Under the pieces are notes generated by a model. It did not search any database. It saw only the letters and a program-made list of their open reading frames with translations, and had not been told where the DNA came from. Shown here piece after piece: positions 28,650-36,557 of a stretch of 64,000 nt of DNA (position 1 is the first letter of the stretch; the number at the start of each line of letters is the position of its first letter). A program made the translations under genes and the position numbers. Where the stretch lies: positions 1 to 64,000 of the forward strand of contig DUNO01000048.1 in the NCBI GenBank assembly GCA_012839295.1, in the 5' to 3' direction. Source of the stretch: Clostridiales bacterium (GTDB lineage Bacteria; Bacillota; Clostridia; Lachnospirales; Lachnospiraceae).

Positions 28650-29879
28650 ATGAATGAGCTACATAACGAGAACGCTTTAGCAAGCGGTCAAAAATATCTT
28701 GGAAAAATCGGGTTGATTTTATATATTGCATTAATGAATATGTTCATTCCCCTGTCCACAGACTTATACCTGCCGGCCTTACCGAATATGAACCTTTATT
28801 TTGGCAGCACCACCGGTATTACTAACCTTACCCTCAGCGTATTTTTTGCATGCTATGCAATCGGCATGCTCTTCTGGGGACCCTTAAGCGACAAATATGG
28901 GCGTAAACCCATTCTGGTATCCGGCGGTATCATCTATCTGTCGGGCAGTATTCTCTGTGCACTTTCCACAAATGTATATCTCCTGATTATCTTCCGGGCG
29001 GTCCAGGGGATTGGAGCCGGAGGTATTACCTCCGTATCCACGGCCATCATTAAGGACTGCTACCAGGGCAGGAGGCGGGAATCCATCCTTGCCATTTCCC
29101 AGACAATTTCCGGGCTGGCTCCCATGCTGGCACCGGTGGTAGGCGCCATCCTTTTACAATATACCAGTTGGAAGGGAGCCTTCTGGACATTATCGGCCAT
29201 TGGCATCCTATATCTGGTACTTACTCTTTTGTTCCAGGAAACCCTAAGCCCCAAGAACCGTTATGTGGGAACCTTAGCCGGCTCCTTTGCCCGCCTGCTT
29301 GTAGTTGCCAGAAATAAGAGCTTTTTTATCCCCATACTGCTTTTTGCCCTAAGCTCCCTGCCTTTCATGGGGTATATTGCTCTTTCCTCCTACATTTACA
29401 TCGATTATTTTGGCCTCAGCGAAAAGAGCTACAGCTACTTTTTTGCTACGAATGCCCTGATTACCATTATTGGCCCGACAATCTATGTCCGGTTTTTAAG
29501 CGGCATGAACAAGAAGCTTTTTGCGTCAGGCTGCTTCCTGCTGAGTATCTTAAGCGGTTTGCTGGTTATGGCCATAGGCACTCTTGCACCTGTGCTGTTC
29601 CTATGCTCCTTTTTACTTTTTTCCCTGATTTGTACCACAATCCGGCCCTTTAGCATGAATCTCCTCTTTGAACAGCAGAAAGGGGATTCCGGTTCAGCCT
29701 CCTCCGTCATCAACACCATGTATACGGTGTTCGGATGCATCGGGATGTTAATTTCCTCACTGTCCTGGGGCAATATTGTAGCAGGCCTGGGCACTATAAT
29801 CGTCGTGTTTTCAGCCATTTCTCTGATTGGCTGGTTCCTTTTCCTAAAATCCCGGATTCCATGTGCGGGACTAAAATAG
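28650..29879 (+). CDS. Bcr/CflA-type MFS drug exporter
   Basis: A 409-aa major facilitator protein with twelve predicted membrane segments. The MFS signature GPLSDKYGRKPILVSGG sits between helices 2 and 3, and the antiporter motif region GLAPMLAPVVGAIL in helix 5 is typical of the Bcr/CflA group, which exports drugs such as bicyclomycin or chloramphenicol by proton exchange. GAAGGAG lies 12 bases before the ATG. It is a single gene divergent from rex. The substrate is unknown. Confidence 0.9.
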   Translation: MNELHNENALASGQKYLGKIGLILYIALMNMFIPLSTDLYLPALPNMNLYFGSTTGITNLTLSVFFACYAIGMLFWGPLSDKYGRKPILVSGGIIYLSGSILCALSTNVYLLIIFRAVQGIGAGGITSVSTAIIKDCYQGRRRESILAISQTISGLAPMLAPVVGAILLQYTSWKGAFWTLSAIGILYLVLTLLFQETLSPKNRYVGTLAGSFARLLVVARNKSFFIPILLFALSSLPFMGYIALSSYIYIDYFGLSEKSYSYFFATNALITIIGPTIYVRFLSGMNKKLFASGCFLLSILSGLLVMAIGTLAPVLFLCSFLLFSLICTTIRPFSMNLLFEQQKGDSGSASSVINTMYTVFGCIGMLISSLSWGNIVAGLGTIIVVFSAISLIGWFLFLKSRIPCAGLK

Positions 29880-30035
29880 TTGTATCACACAGGAGGGCAG
29901 GATACACCCCAATGTAGATACCAGCGCCCCGCCTGGATCTGCGACTCGGGTTCCCACGAAGGTGGCCGAGTTGATAGAGATGGAGCCTGGTGTCATTTCC
30001 GAAATGGTGATAAGATCCGTAAACTCCGTTCCGAC
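29874..30035 (-). pseudogene. Chromate transporter ChrA fragment
   Basis: About 54 codons on the minus strand read FTDLITISEMTPGSISINSA and TFVGTRVADPGGALVSTLGC, the conserved block between helices of a ChrA half-unit. Both sides are lost: upstream codons do not continue the family pattern, and a stop follows shortly after LPSCVI. It is a remnant with no function expected. The following inverted repeat (30072-30105) may be its old neighbour. Confidence 0.6.
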
Positions 30036-30071
30036 GGATGATAATCCAAATAATAACCCCCAGACAGTGAA

Positions 30072-30105
30072 GCAGGTAGTAACCCGTAATGTGATTACTA
30101 CCTGC
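30072..30105. repeat. Perfect 11-bp inverted repeat
   Basis: GCAGGTAGTAA (30072-30082) and TTACTACCTGC (30095-30105) are perfect arms with a 12-base loop. It sits just upstream of the DUF134 promoter and after the chromate transporter remnant. No T-run follows on either strand, so either a terminator relic or a protein site is possible. Confidence 0.45.
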
Positions 30106-30109
30106 CCTG

Positions 30110-30162
30110 TTATTGACATATATCGAAAACAGAGTATAATAGTTATTGTCATATGTCAATAA
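30110..30162 (+). promoter_or_regulatory. Promoter with two operators before the DUF134 gene
   Basis: TTGACA (30113-30118) and TATAAT (30135-30140) are consensus elements with a 16-base spacer. A near-perfect palindrome TTATTGTCATATGTCAATAA (30143-30162, 18 of 20 symmetric) covers the start of transcription, and its half TTATTGACATAT recurs over the -35 box (30110-30121). The paired sites fit autorepression by the DNA-binding protein encoded next. Confidence 0.65.
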
Positions 30163-30189
30163 TAAAATCGAGTGAAATGAGGTGATGGA

Positions 30190-30555
30190 ATGCCAAGACC
30201 CCGGAAACATCGGCGTGTATGCTCGCACCCACGATGTACAAGCTTCAAGCCGTGCGGAGGAGAAGGACAAGTAGTTACAATGACCTTTGACGAATACGAG
30301 GCCATCCGCCTGATTGACTTAGAAGGGCTAACACAGGAGCAATGCTCAGAACAAATGGAGGTTGCCCGCACCACCGTGCAGGCGATATACGCCAGCGCCA
30401 GAAAAACATTGGCTCAGTGTATCGTCGAGGGGCGCCCTCTGAAAATTGGAGGCGGTGATGTACGGTTTTGCGAGCACCATAATCCATCCTGCGGCAAAGG
30501 CTGCTGCAGATGGAAAAATTCTCGAAGCGAAAAGGAAGAGTTCAACATTGAGTGA
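30190..30555 (+). CDS. DUF134-family DNA-binding protein
   Basis: A 121-aa member of the DUF134 family: MPRPRKHRRV start, Cys-containing N-terminus, then a sigma-70 region 4-like helix-turn-helix (YEAIRLIDLEGLTQEQCSEQ and VARTTVQAIYASARKTLAQC), and a C-terminal Cys/His cluster (CEHHNPSCGKGCCRW) likely to bind metal or an Fe-S centre. In Clostridia these genes sit with NifX-type and Mrp ATPase genes, as here. It probably regulates this cluster through the sites at 30110-30162. The last codons overlap the start of the broken mrp gene. Confidence 0.85.
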   Translation: MPRPRKHRRVCSHPRCTSFKPCGGEGQVVTMTFDEYEAIRLIDLEGLTQEQCSEQMEVARTTVQAIYASARKTLAQCIVEGRPLKIGGGDVRFCEHHNPSCGKGCCRWKNSRSEKEEFNIE

Positions 30556-30687
30556 ACAATGCAAAGAAAGCTGCTCTGGATGTAGCGTAGAAAATTGTGG
30601 GGATAGAAAACCGGATAGCCCATCACCCCCAAGCTGGCAGCCGCTACCGATGCGGGAACCATAGAACTGTTGACGATGACATCCTAA
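30548..30687 (+). pseudogene. Mrp/NBP35-type Fe-S ATPase gene with internal deletion
   Basis: A TTG start overlapping the DUF134 stop reads LSEQCKESCSGCSVENCGDR, the Cys-rich N-terminus of Clostridia Mrp-type P-loop ATPases. At about 30618 the sequence jumps, in another frame, to PITPKLAAATDAGTIELL and a stop at 30685, which matches the C-terminal end of the same family. Roughly 220 central codons, including the Walker A segment, are missing. Mrp proteins load or carry Fe-S clusters; this copy cannot. The identification rests on pattern recognition of both ends. Confidence 0.55.
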
Positions 30688-30724
30688 ATAAGTAACCGAT
30701 CTACTTGAAGAAATGGAGGCAAAA

Positions 30725-31123
30725 ATGAGAATCGCAGTAGCATATGAAGATGGAAATGTGTTTCAACACTTTGGGCACACGGAACGGTTTAAGGTCTATG
30801 ACATAGAGAACGGCAAGGTTCAGGTGACTTTAACCGTGAACACAAATGGCAGCGGCCACGGCGCATTGGCTGACATCCTGAAAAAAGGCAGTGTAAATAC
30901 GCTAATCTGTGGCGGTATTGGCGATGGAGCAAAACGTGCTCTTGCCGAAGCAGGTATTGAGTTGTATGGCGGAGTTTCCGGCGATGCGGATAAGGCCGTA
31001 GCCGACTTGCTGGCTGGTAACTTGAAGTACAATCCGGATGTCGCATGCAATCACCACGGTGAACATCATCATGGTGATGGACATGATTGCGGCGGCCAGG
31101 GTGAACATCATTGCCACGAATGA
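30725..31123 (+). CDS. NifX/NifB-type dinitrogenase cofactor-binding domain protein
   Basis: A 132-aa protein of the NifX-like, MTH1175-type family: MRIAVAYEDGNVFQHFGHTE start, then a ribonuclease-H-like fold with CGGIGDGAKRAL. The C-terminal 25 residues are rich in His (HHGEHHHGDGHDC) and should bind metal. The ATG at 30725 follows ATGGAGG; a longer start at 30713 is rejected. Such proteins accompany DUF134 and Mrp genes and are thought to handle Fe or Fe-S units rather than nitrogenase in non-fixers. A terminator follows. Confidence 0.88.
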   Translation: MRIAVAYEDGNVFQHFGHTERFKVYDIENGKVQVTLTVNTNGSGHGALADILKKGSVNTLICGGIGDGAKRALAEAGIELYGGVSGDADKAVADLLAGNLKYNPDVACNHHGEHHHGDGHDCGGQGEHHCHE

Positions 31124-31177
31124 ATCCCATACCGTTGTTAAAATCTACATCACCACCCAAAAAACAAGCAGATAATA

Positions 31178-31209
31178 GAAAGCCGAGGAAGTAACGTTCC
31201 CCGGCTTTC
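31178..31209 (+). terminator. Terminator between convergent genes
   Basis: GAAAGCCGAGGAA (31178-31190) pairs with TTCCCCGGCTTTC (31197-31209) with one G-T pair and a 6-base loop. The T-run is weak on both strands. It lies between the NifX-type gene and the convergent LysR gene. Confidence 0.6.
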
Positions 31210-31260
31210 CTATGCTTTGAGAAGATTCTTAGGAAGGCAGTCTGTCGACGGCAAGTCCGC

Positions 31261-32142
31261 TTAACAGTTTTGGGCACCGGCAAATTCATTAATCAGTGAT
31301 TTCATATGCTCCGTCAAATATTTGCTTTTATGGTGTACCAGTGAAAAACTTCGTGTCAACGACATATCGGATATATTGATTTCATGCAGTTCCCCCTGCC
31401 CCACATAGGGTAGCGCAACACGCTGCGACAGTACGGATATTCCGAGATTCTCTAATAAAGCGGAAAGAATGGAACCAAAGCTGTGTGATGTCCATTTCAC
31501 GTGAATCAGCGCTTTGTGCTTTTCCAATTCCTTTTGAAAAAGCTCCCGTGTGCCACTTCCATCCTCCCGAACCAAAAACGGATATTCCAGGATATCCTTA
31601 ATCCGGATGTTTTCCCGGACTGACAGCGGATGACTTTTGTGGCAAACCAAAACAAGTTTATCATCCAGCAATGGGCGCAACAGAATGTCCTTGTGCTTTG
31701 TCTGGCCTTCCACGAAGGCAAAATCCAATTTACCCGTCAATAGATTTTCTTCGATAACCGCCGTGTTGTCCACCAGCACCGAAACGGACACAGTGGGGTT
31801 TCTCGCTTCAAAACGGCGCATGACAGGTGCCAGAACGCTCTGACCGACTGTAATGGTAGCTCCTACAGAAAAATGTGGAGACAATGCCAGCCCGTTCATC
31901 TCCTGGTCCATTGCACCGTTCAGGCTCAGAATTTGCTGAATATAGTCCAAAAGGCGCAGGCCTTCCGCGGTAATATACAACTTTTTCCCAATCCGGTTAA
32001 ACAATAAAACCTGGTATTCACTCTCAATCTCCCGGACTGCCTGACTGATAGTGGGTTGGGCGATGTGCAGCTCCTCTGCCGCCCTGCTCATATTCATATG
32101 GTGCGCTACCGCCTGAAAAATCTCCATGGTTCGTATCGTCAT
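31261..32142 (-). CDS. LysR-family regulator divergent from the sulfur fusion enzyme
   Basis: A 293-aa regulator with N-terminal helix-turn-helix MSRAAEELHIAQPTISQAVR and a type 2 periplasmic-binding effector domain (FAFVEGQTKHKDILLRPL, FLVREDGSGTRELF). The effector part resembles CysL/CbbR-type proteins, which respond to sulfur metabolites or small oxyanions. It is divergent from the fusion enzyme at 32248 with a 105-base shared gap, the classical layout for a LysR regulator and its target. Regulation of that enzyme is inferred. Confidence 0.9.
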   Translation of the reverse strand: MTIRTMEIFQAVAHHMNMSRAAEELHIAQPTISQAVREIESEYQVLLFNRIGKKLYITAEGLRLLDYIQQILSLNGAMDQEMNGLALSPHFSVGATITVGQSVLAPVMRRFEARNPTVSVSVLVDNTAVIEENLLTGKLDFAFVEGQTKHKDILLRPLLDDKLVLVCHKSHPLSVRENIRIKDILEYPFLVREDGSGTRELFQKELEKHKALIHVKWTSHSFGSILSALLENLGISVLSQRVALPYVGQGELHEINISDMSLTRSFSLVHHKSKYLTEHMKSLINEFAGAQNC

Positions 32143-32247
32143 TTCATCACCTATAGTAATATCCCTATCGTTTTTATTTATATTATATATTTTACACTAT
32201 AAATATTCAAGTTTATAATATAGTAAAAATTATAAGGGGTGTCAAGT
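32143..32247. promoter_or_regulatory. Divergent promoter region, LysR gene / fusion enzyme
   Basis: A/T-rich gap holding back-to-back promoters. ATAGTAATATCCCTAT (32152-32167 region) has the T-N11-A style symmetry of LysR sites, and further ATA-rich dyads follow to 32230. AAGGGG lies 8 bases before the ATG at 32248. Exact -10/-35 boxes cannot be assigned safely. Confidence 0.4.
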
Positions 32248-34908
32248 ATGAAAACAGTAATTGTCGGCGGCGTCGCCGGAGGCGCATCGGCTGCAGCCCG
32301 TTTGCGCCGTCTGGATGAAGATACGGAGATTATTTTATTGGAGCGCGGCAGGTATATTTCCTTTGCAAATTGCGGCCTGCCCTACTATATAGGTGGAGCG
32401 ATCAAGGAGCAGGATGACCTGGTTTTGCAGTCACCAGAGAGCTTCCATAACCGCTTCCGGGTTGATGCACGCATTTTTTCAGAGGTTCTGGCGGTGGACT
32501 ATAATGCAAAAAATATAACGGTAAGAAATCACGGGACAGGCGAAACTTATACCGAAGCTTATGATAAGTTAATTCTTTCTCCGGGTGCGAAACCCGTTGT
32601 CCCCACTATCCTCGGAGCAGATGGCGCCAATGTTTTTACGCTGCGCAATATTCCGGACATGCTGGCCATCATGGAGTATATCCAGGAATACGGGGCCAAC
32701 CGAGCTGTTGTTGTGGGTGGAGGCTATATCGGCATTGAGGTGGCAGAAAACTTAAAAGATGCCGGTCTGGATGTGGCAATCGTGGAGATGCAGGAGCATC
32801 TGATGGCTTCTCTGGATTTTGATATGGCAGCCTTCGTGCATCATCATCTGCTGGAAAAAGGGATTGAGCTTTATTTATCCAATGCCGTCAAAAAAATTGA
32901 AGCCACAGAGGATCACACCCAGGTTGTTCTGACAGAGGGGAGCCTAAATGCCGATTTGGTGATTTTTTCTGCCGGCGTAAAGCCGGATACGGCATTTTTG
33001 AAGGACTCCGGTATCGCTTTGAACGAGCGGGGCGGCATTATAGTAAACGAACATATGATGACCTCTATCCCGGATATCTATGCCGTTGGAGACGCTGTTG
33101 AGACCACCGAATTTATCACCGGACAAAAGGCCATGATTCCCTTGGCTGGCCCCGCCAACAAGCAGGGCCGCATCGCCGCGGACAATATTTGTGGTATCCC
33201 CAGCACTTATCAGGGTGCGCAGGGCTCCTCTATCATCAAAGTGTTTGACCTTACGGTTGCGGTCACCGGTATGAGTGAAAAGAGAGCGGCTGGGATGGGG
33301 TTGGATTATGAAAAGAGCTTTACCTATTCCGCATCTCACGCTAAGTATTATCCCGGCGGGTCGGAGATGGTCATTAAGACCATATTTGAAAAGACAACCG
33401 GCAAAATTCTAGGCGCGCAAATCATCGGGCAAGACGGTGTTGACAAGCGCTGTGATGTCATGGCAACTGCTATCCGAGCCGGCATGACGGCACATGATCT
33501 GACAAATATGGAGCTTTGCTATGCACCTCCCTACGGGTCGGCCAAAGACCCCGTGAATTTTGCAGGATATGTAATTGAAAATATTCTGCAAGAAAAAGTG
33601 GCAATTCACCATTGGCACGATATAGAAAAACTGAAAGTAGACAGCGGCGTCATCCTTTTGGATGTCAGAACACCGGAGGAATTTCAGGATGGACATATCA
33701 GGGGAGCGGTTCATATTCCTTTGGATCAACTCCGGCAGAATTTGCAGAGCCTGGATTCCTCCAAGCGCATCTTTGTCCATTGTCGGACTGGTTTGCGTAG
33801 CTATATTGCCTGCCGGATTTTGTCGGCTCACGGGTTTTCCTGCTCCAATCTTTCCGGCGGATACCATGTCTATCAAACAGTTGTGGGAAAGCAGACACCT
33901 CCTGCTGCTCCTTGTTACCCCAATCCGATGGCCTGTTCTTCTCAGGCTCAGGCAGTAAGTGTCAAGTTTGCTTCCTTTCTTACCGCAGAACAAACCAAAA
34001 GTGTGAAGGGGCAGGGTTTCCTCTATAACAAAGGAACCCGCAATTTTTCCGGTCGGGTGATTACCGAAAACGGGATTTTGTCCGAAAAACAAATGGCGGT
34101 TGTGACCGAGGCTGCAAGGCGGTTCGGAAACGGAAACATCGCATTGACCGTGCGGCTGACACTGGAAATCCAAGGGATTCCCTTTGAAAAAATACCGGAA
34201 ATGGTTCAGTTTATGGAAGAGCATGGGCTAAAAACCGGCGGGACAGGCTCTAAGGTACGCCCAATCGTTGTCTGTAAGGGAACCACCTGCAGCAACGGCC
34301 TGTGCGATACCGCCACCCTGGGGACAATCATTCACCAGCGCTTTTACGAGGGATACCGTCAGGTTACGCTCCCGCATAAATTTAAGATCGCCGTGGGTGG
34401 GTGTCCCAACAATTGCATCAAGCCGGATCTGAACGACATTGGCATTGTCGCTATCCAGTCGCCCGAGTTGATTCTTGATAACTGCAGGGGATGCTCGAAA
34501 TGCGGGGTTGTGGATATCTGTCCCATTGGAGCCGCCTCGGTCAAGGATAAAAAAATACAAATCGACTACTCAATTTGTAATGGTTGCGGGAAATGCATAG
34601 AGAAATGCCATTTCTCTGCTTTGGAAGGTCTTGAAATGCAGTACAAGGTCTATGTTGGAGGACGATGGGGCAAGCAAGTCCGTCAAGGTTCCCCACTCTC
34701 CAGACCCGTATCGGAAACCGAAGCATTGGATATCATTGAAAAATCTATTCTCTTATTCAAAAAAGAAGGCAAAAGCGGTGAGCGGTTCTCTGACACGATT
34801 GAACGACTCGGTATGGATTATGTGGAATCGGTGTTGTATGGCATGGAGCTTCTGGATTGGAAACATGATATTTTGCAAATTCAGACCAAAGGCGGCGCCA
34901 AATGTTAG
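32248..34908 (+). CDS. Fusion: CoA-disulfide-reductase-like flavoprotein, rhodanese, sirohaem sulfite reductase, ferredoxin
   Basis: An 886-aa multidomain enzyme. Residues 1-450 are a CoA-disulfide/NADH-persulfide reductase-like flavoprotein with GGVAGGASAA (FAD) and redox Cys42 in FANCGLPYY. Residues about 455-550 are a rhodanese with active-site Cys512 in VHCRTGLRS. Residues about 580-740 form a sulfite/nitrite reductase half-domain with Cys681, Cys686, Cys719 and Cys723 (TCSNGLCDT, GGCPNNCIK) placed to hold a 4Fe-4S/sirohaem centre. Two ferredoxin motifs follow (CRGCSKCG, CNGCGKCIEKC). One chain could pass electrons from NAD(P)H to a sulfur oxyanion or persulfide. A GTG at 32239 is an alternative start; AAGGGG favours 32248. 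The ensemble role is inferred. Confidence 0.85.
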   Translation: MKTVIVGGVAGGASAAARLRRLDEDTEIILLERGRYISFANCGLPYYIGGAIKEQDDLVLQSPESFHNRFRVDARIFSEVLAVDYNAKNITVRNHGTGETYTEAYDKLILSPGAKPVVPTILGADGANVFTLRNIPDMLAIMEYIQEYGANRAVVVGGGYIGIEVAENLKDAGLDVAIVEMQEHLMASLDFDMAAFVHHHLLEKGIELYLSNAVKKIEATEDHTQVVLTEGSLNADLVIFSAGVKPDTAFLKDSGIALNERGGIIVNEHMMTSIPDIYAVGDAVETTEFITGQKAMIPLAGPANKQGRIAADNICGIPSTYQGAQGSSIIKVFDLTVAVTGMSEKRAAGMGLDYEKSFTYSASHAKYYPGGSEMVIKTIFEKTTGKILGAQIIGQDGVDKRCDVMATAIRAGMTAHDLTNMELCYAPPYGSAKDPVNFAGYVIENILQEKVAIHHWHDIEKLKVDSGVILLDVRTPEEFQDGHIRGAVHIPLDQLRQNLQSLDSSKRIFVHCRTGLRSYIACRILSAHGFSCSNLSGGYHVYQTVVGKQTPPAAPCYPNPMACSSQAQAVSVKFASFLTAEQTKSVKGQGFLYNKGTRNFSGRVITENGILSEKQMAVVTEAARRFGNGNIALTVRLTLEIQGIPFEKIPEMVQFMEEHGLKTGGTGSKVRPIVVCKGTTCSNGLCDTATLGTIIHQRFYEGYRQVTLPHKFKIAVGGCPNNCIKPDLNDIGIVAIQSPELILDNCRGCSKCGVVDICPIGAASVKDKKIQIDYSICNGCGKCIEKCHFSALEGLEMQYKVYVGGRWGKQVRQGSPLSRPVSETEALDIIEKSILLFKKEGKSGERFSDTIERLGMDYVESVLYGMELLDWKHDILQIQTKGGAKC

Positions 34909-34919
34909 AATGGAAATTG

Positions 34920-34963
34920 ACTTCAGTCAAAACAAACTTACTACAGTATGTTTTGACTGAAGT
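34920..34963 (+). terminator. Perfect 15-bp hairpin after the fusion enzyme
   Basis: ACTTCAGTCAAAACA (34920-34934) and TGTTTTGACTGAAGT (34949-34963) are perfect arms with a 14-base loop, 11 bases after the stop codon. There is no T-run, so it may be a factor-assisted terminator or a 3' protective stem. Confidence 0.55.
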
Positions 34964-34995
34964 GCACTTGGTTTCACCTTTCCGATATCCTTTTC

Positions 34996-35153
34996 TTACC
35001 TCCAGTTAATCTGAACCCATGGATACTCCGGCTCATAATTCTTTTGTTTTCCGCCCCTTGTAGATCGTCCGCTTTCTACACACTGATCCAATTCCTTGAT
35101 CAAAGCCTCCACCACCTCCTTATTCACATCAACCATTCCGTGGATCCTGTATT
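34996..35153 (-). pseudogene. Sulfatase C-terminal fragment
   Basis: The minus strand reads YRIHGMVDVNKEVVEALIKE then CVESGRSTRGGKQKN and ends at a stop (34996-34998). The GRST-G-x-KQKN pattern is typical of the last 40 residues of arylsulfatase-type enzymes. Nothing of the catalytic domain precedes it: the upstream side abuts the end of the DUF4143 gene. It is a truncated remnant, identified by pattern only. Confidence 0.45.
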
Positions 35154-36353
35154 TCAATACTCGTTACTGAGCAGAAAATCTGCCAAGTGGACCATCTTTA
35201 CGCCATTGACATTGCCTGCGGCGAATTCGTCCAGCGTTACAACATACTTGGGATAATGATCTTTTATTTCGAGAAGATTTGCAAGCTCTCTGTCCGATTC
35301 CTCCGGCAGATTGCGGCACACCTGGATATAAATGCGCTCATCCCGCCGCACCGCTACGAAATCCACCTCTTTTGTTTCGTTTTTACCGATATACACCTCG
35401 TAGCCCCTTCTCCGAAGCTCAAAGTAAACAATATTTTCAAGCATTGCAGCTATGGATTTCGGGTTGAAGCCCATGATACAGTATTTGAGGGAGGCATCCG
35501 CAAGATAGAATTTTTCCTGGGTTTTTAATACGGACTTGCCCTGCAAATCATATCGCTGACAGCGATAGATTACAAAAGCTTTCTCCAGCCACTGTAGATA
35601 GTTATACACGGCTTCAACGGATAGGGAGCGCCCCTCGCTTTTTAAGAACTTCACGATTGCATTTGCAGAAAAGGTTTTGCCGACGTTCTCAACCACATAT
35701 TTTACAACACGGTTAAACAAATCAAAGTTCGTGATGTTATGCCGTTTGGTGATATCATTTGTGATAACGGAATTATAGATGCCCTCCACAATCTGATATG
35801 AGGAGTTTTCATCAAAGCTGCCGACAGCCACAATCGGAAAGCCTCCCATACGCAGGTATTCGTTCAAAAGCTCCTTTTTTGATAATTCACTCTTTTTCTT
35901 GAAGTCCAAATACTCGGCAAAGGACAGCGTAAACACGGGAATGGAAATATATCTGCCCGTTAAATAGGTAGATATTTCGCTTGACACCAGCTTTGAATTT
36001 GACCCGGTAACATAGATGTCCGTCTTGAAATTTTCAAGCAGGCTGTTAACTGCCTTTTCCCAGCCAATTATTTCCTGTACCTCATCGAGTAAAAGGTAAT
36101 AACGCCCATCGTCAGTCATTTGTTCTTTTATACCTTTATACATCTCCTTATCAGTCATGCCATCATCAAAATCCTCTGAGGTATAACGCATGCTGATGAT
36201 ATGGTCTGCGGTGACTCCGTTTTTCAAAAGGTCATCCTGTAACATTTCCAAAATAGTAGATTTACCGCAGCGGCGAATTCCCGCAAGTATCTTTACAAGC
36301 GGAACATCTCGGTATTTCTTCAGTATGTCCATATATTGCGGTCTAATGATCAT
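35154..36353 (-). CDS. AAA ATPase with DUF4143 domain
   Basis: A 399-aa protein with an N-terminal AAA_14 ATPase (Walker A GIRRCGKST near residue 28, Walker B YLLLDEVQE) and a C-terminal DUF4143 region that has a PD-(D/E)xK nuclease-like pattern (EVYIGKNETKEVDFVAVR). The in-frame start at 36404 is rejected because AAAGGAGG lies 7 bases before the ATG at 36353. These proteins are common, scattered and horizontally moved in Clostridia; a defence or mobile role has been suggested but no function is settled. It lies alone between two remnants. Confidence 0.9.
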   Translation of the reverse strand: MIIRPQYMDILKKYRDVPLVKILAGIRRCGKSTILEMLQDDLLKNGVTADHIISMRYTSEDFDDGMTDKEMYKGIKEQMTDDGRYYLLLDEVQEIIGWEKAVNSLLENFKTDIYVTGSNSKLVSSEISTYLTGRYISIPVFTLSFAEYLDFKKKSELSKKELLNEYLRMGGFPIVAVGSFDENSSYQIVEGIYNSVITNDITKRHNITNFDLFNRVVKYVVENVGKTFSANAIVKFLKSEGRSLSVEAVYNYLQWLEKAFVIYRCQRYDLQGKSVLKTQEKFYLADASLKYCIMGFNPKSIAAMLENIVYFELRRRGYEVYIGKNETKEVDFVAVRRDERIYIQVCRNLPEESDRELANLLEIKDHYPKYVVTLDEFAAGNVNGVKMVHLADFLLSNEY

Positions 36354-36480
36354 AATATCGCCTCCTTTATAAGGATTATAACCAAAAAACCTAAAGGAAA
36401 TCAATAGTTTTTACTTAAATTCCATAAAAACTTTGAATTTCTCTATATATTTTTCGTAAATCACAAAACCAGATGAAGAA

Positions 36481-36519
36481 AGCTTTGCTCCACAGCCAAA
36501 TAAGCCATAGAACAAAGCT
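36481..36519 (-). terminator. Terminator of the first MATE exporter
   Basis: AGCTTTG (36481-36487) and CAAAGCT (36513-36519) close a longer stem with G-T pairs inside; on the minus strand the stem runs into TTTCTTC. It lies about 40 bases beyond the MATE stop codon. Confidence 0.65.
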
Positions 36520-36557
36520 CCTTATTCATAGTCAGTCTCTTAGGGAATATAAAAGGA

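Noticed and set aside
33409-34224. 271-codon minus-strand frame inside the fusion enzyme
   Set aside because: Shadow of a long, domain-rich coding sequence on the other strand.
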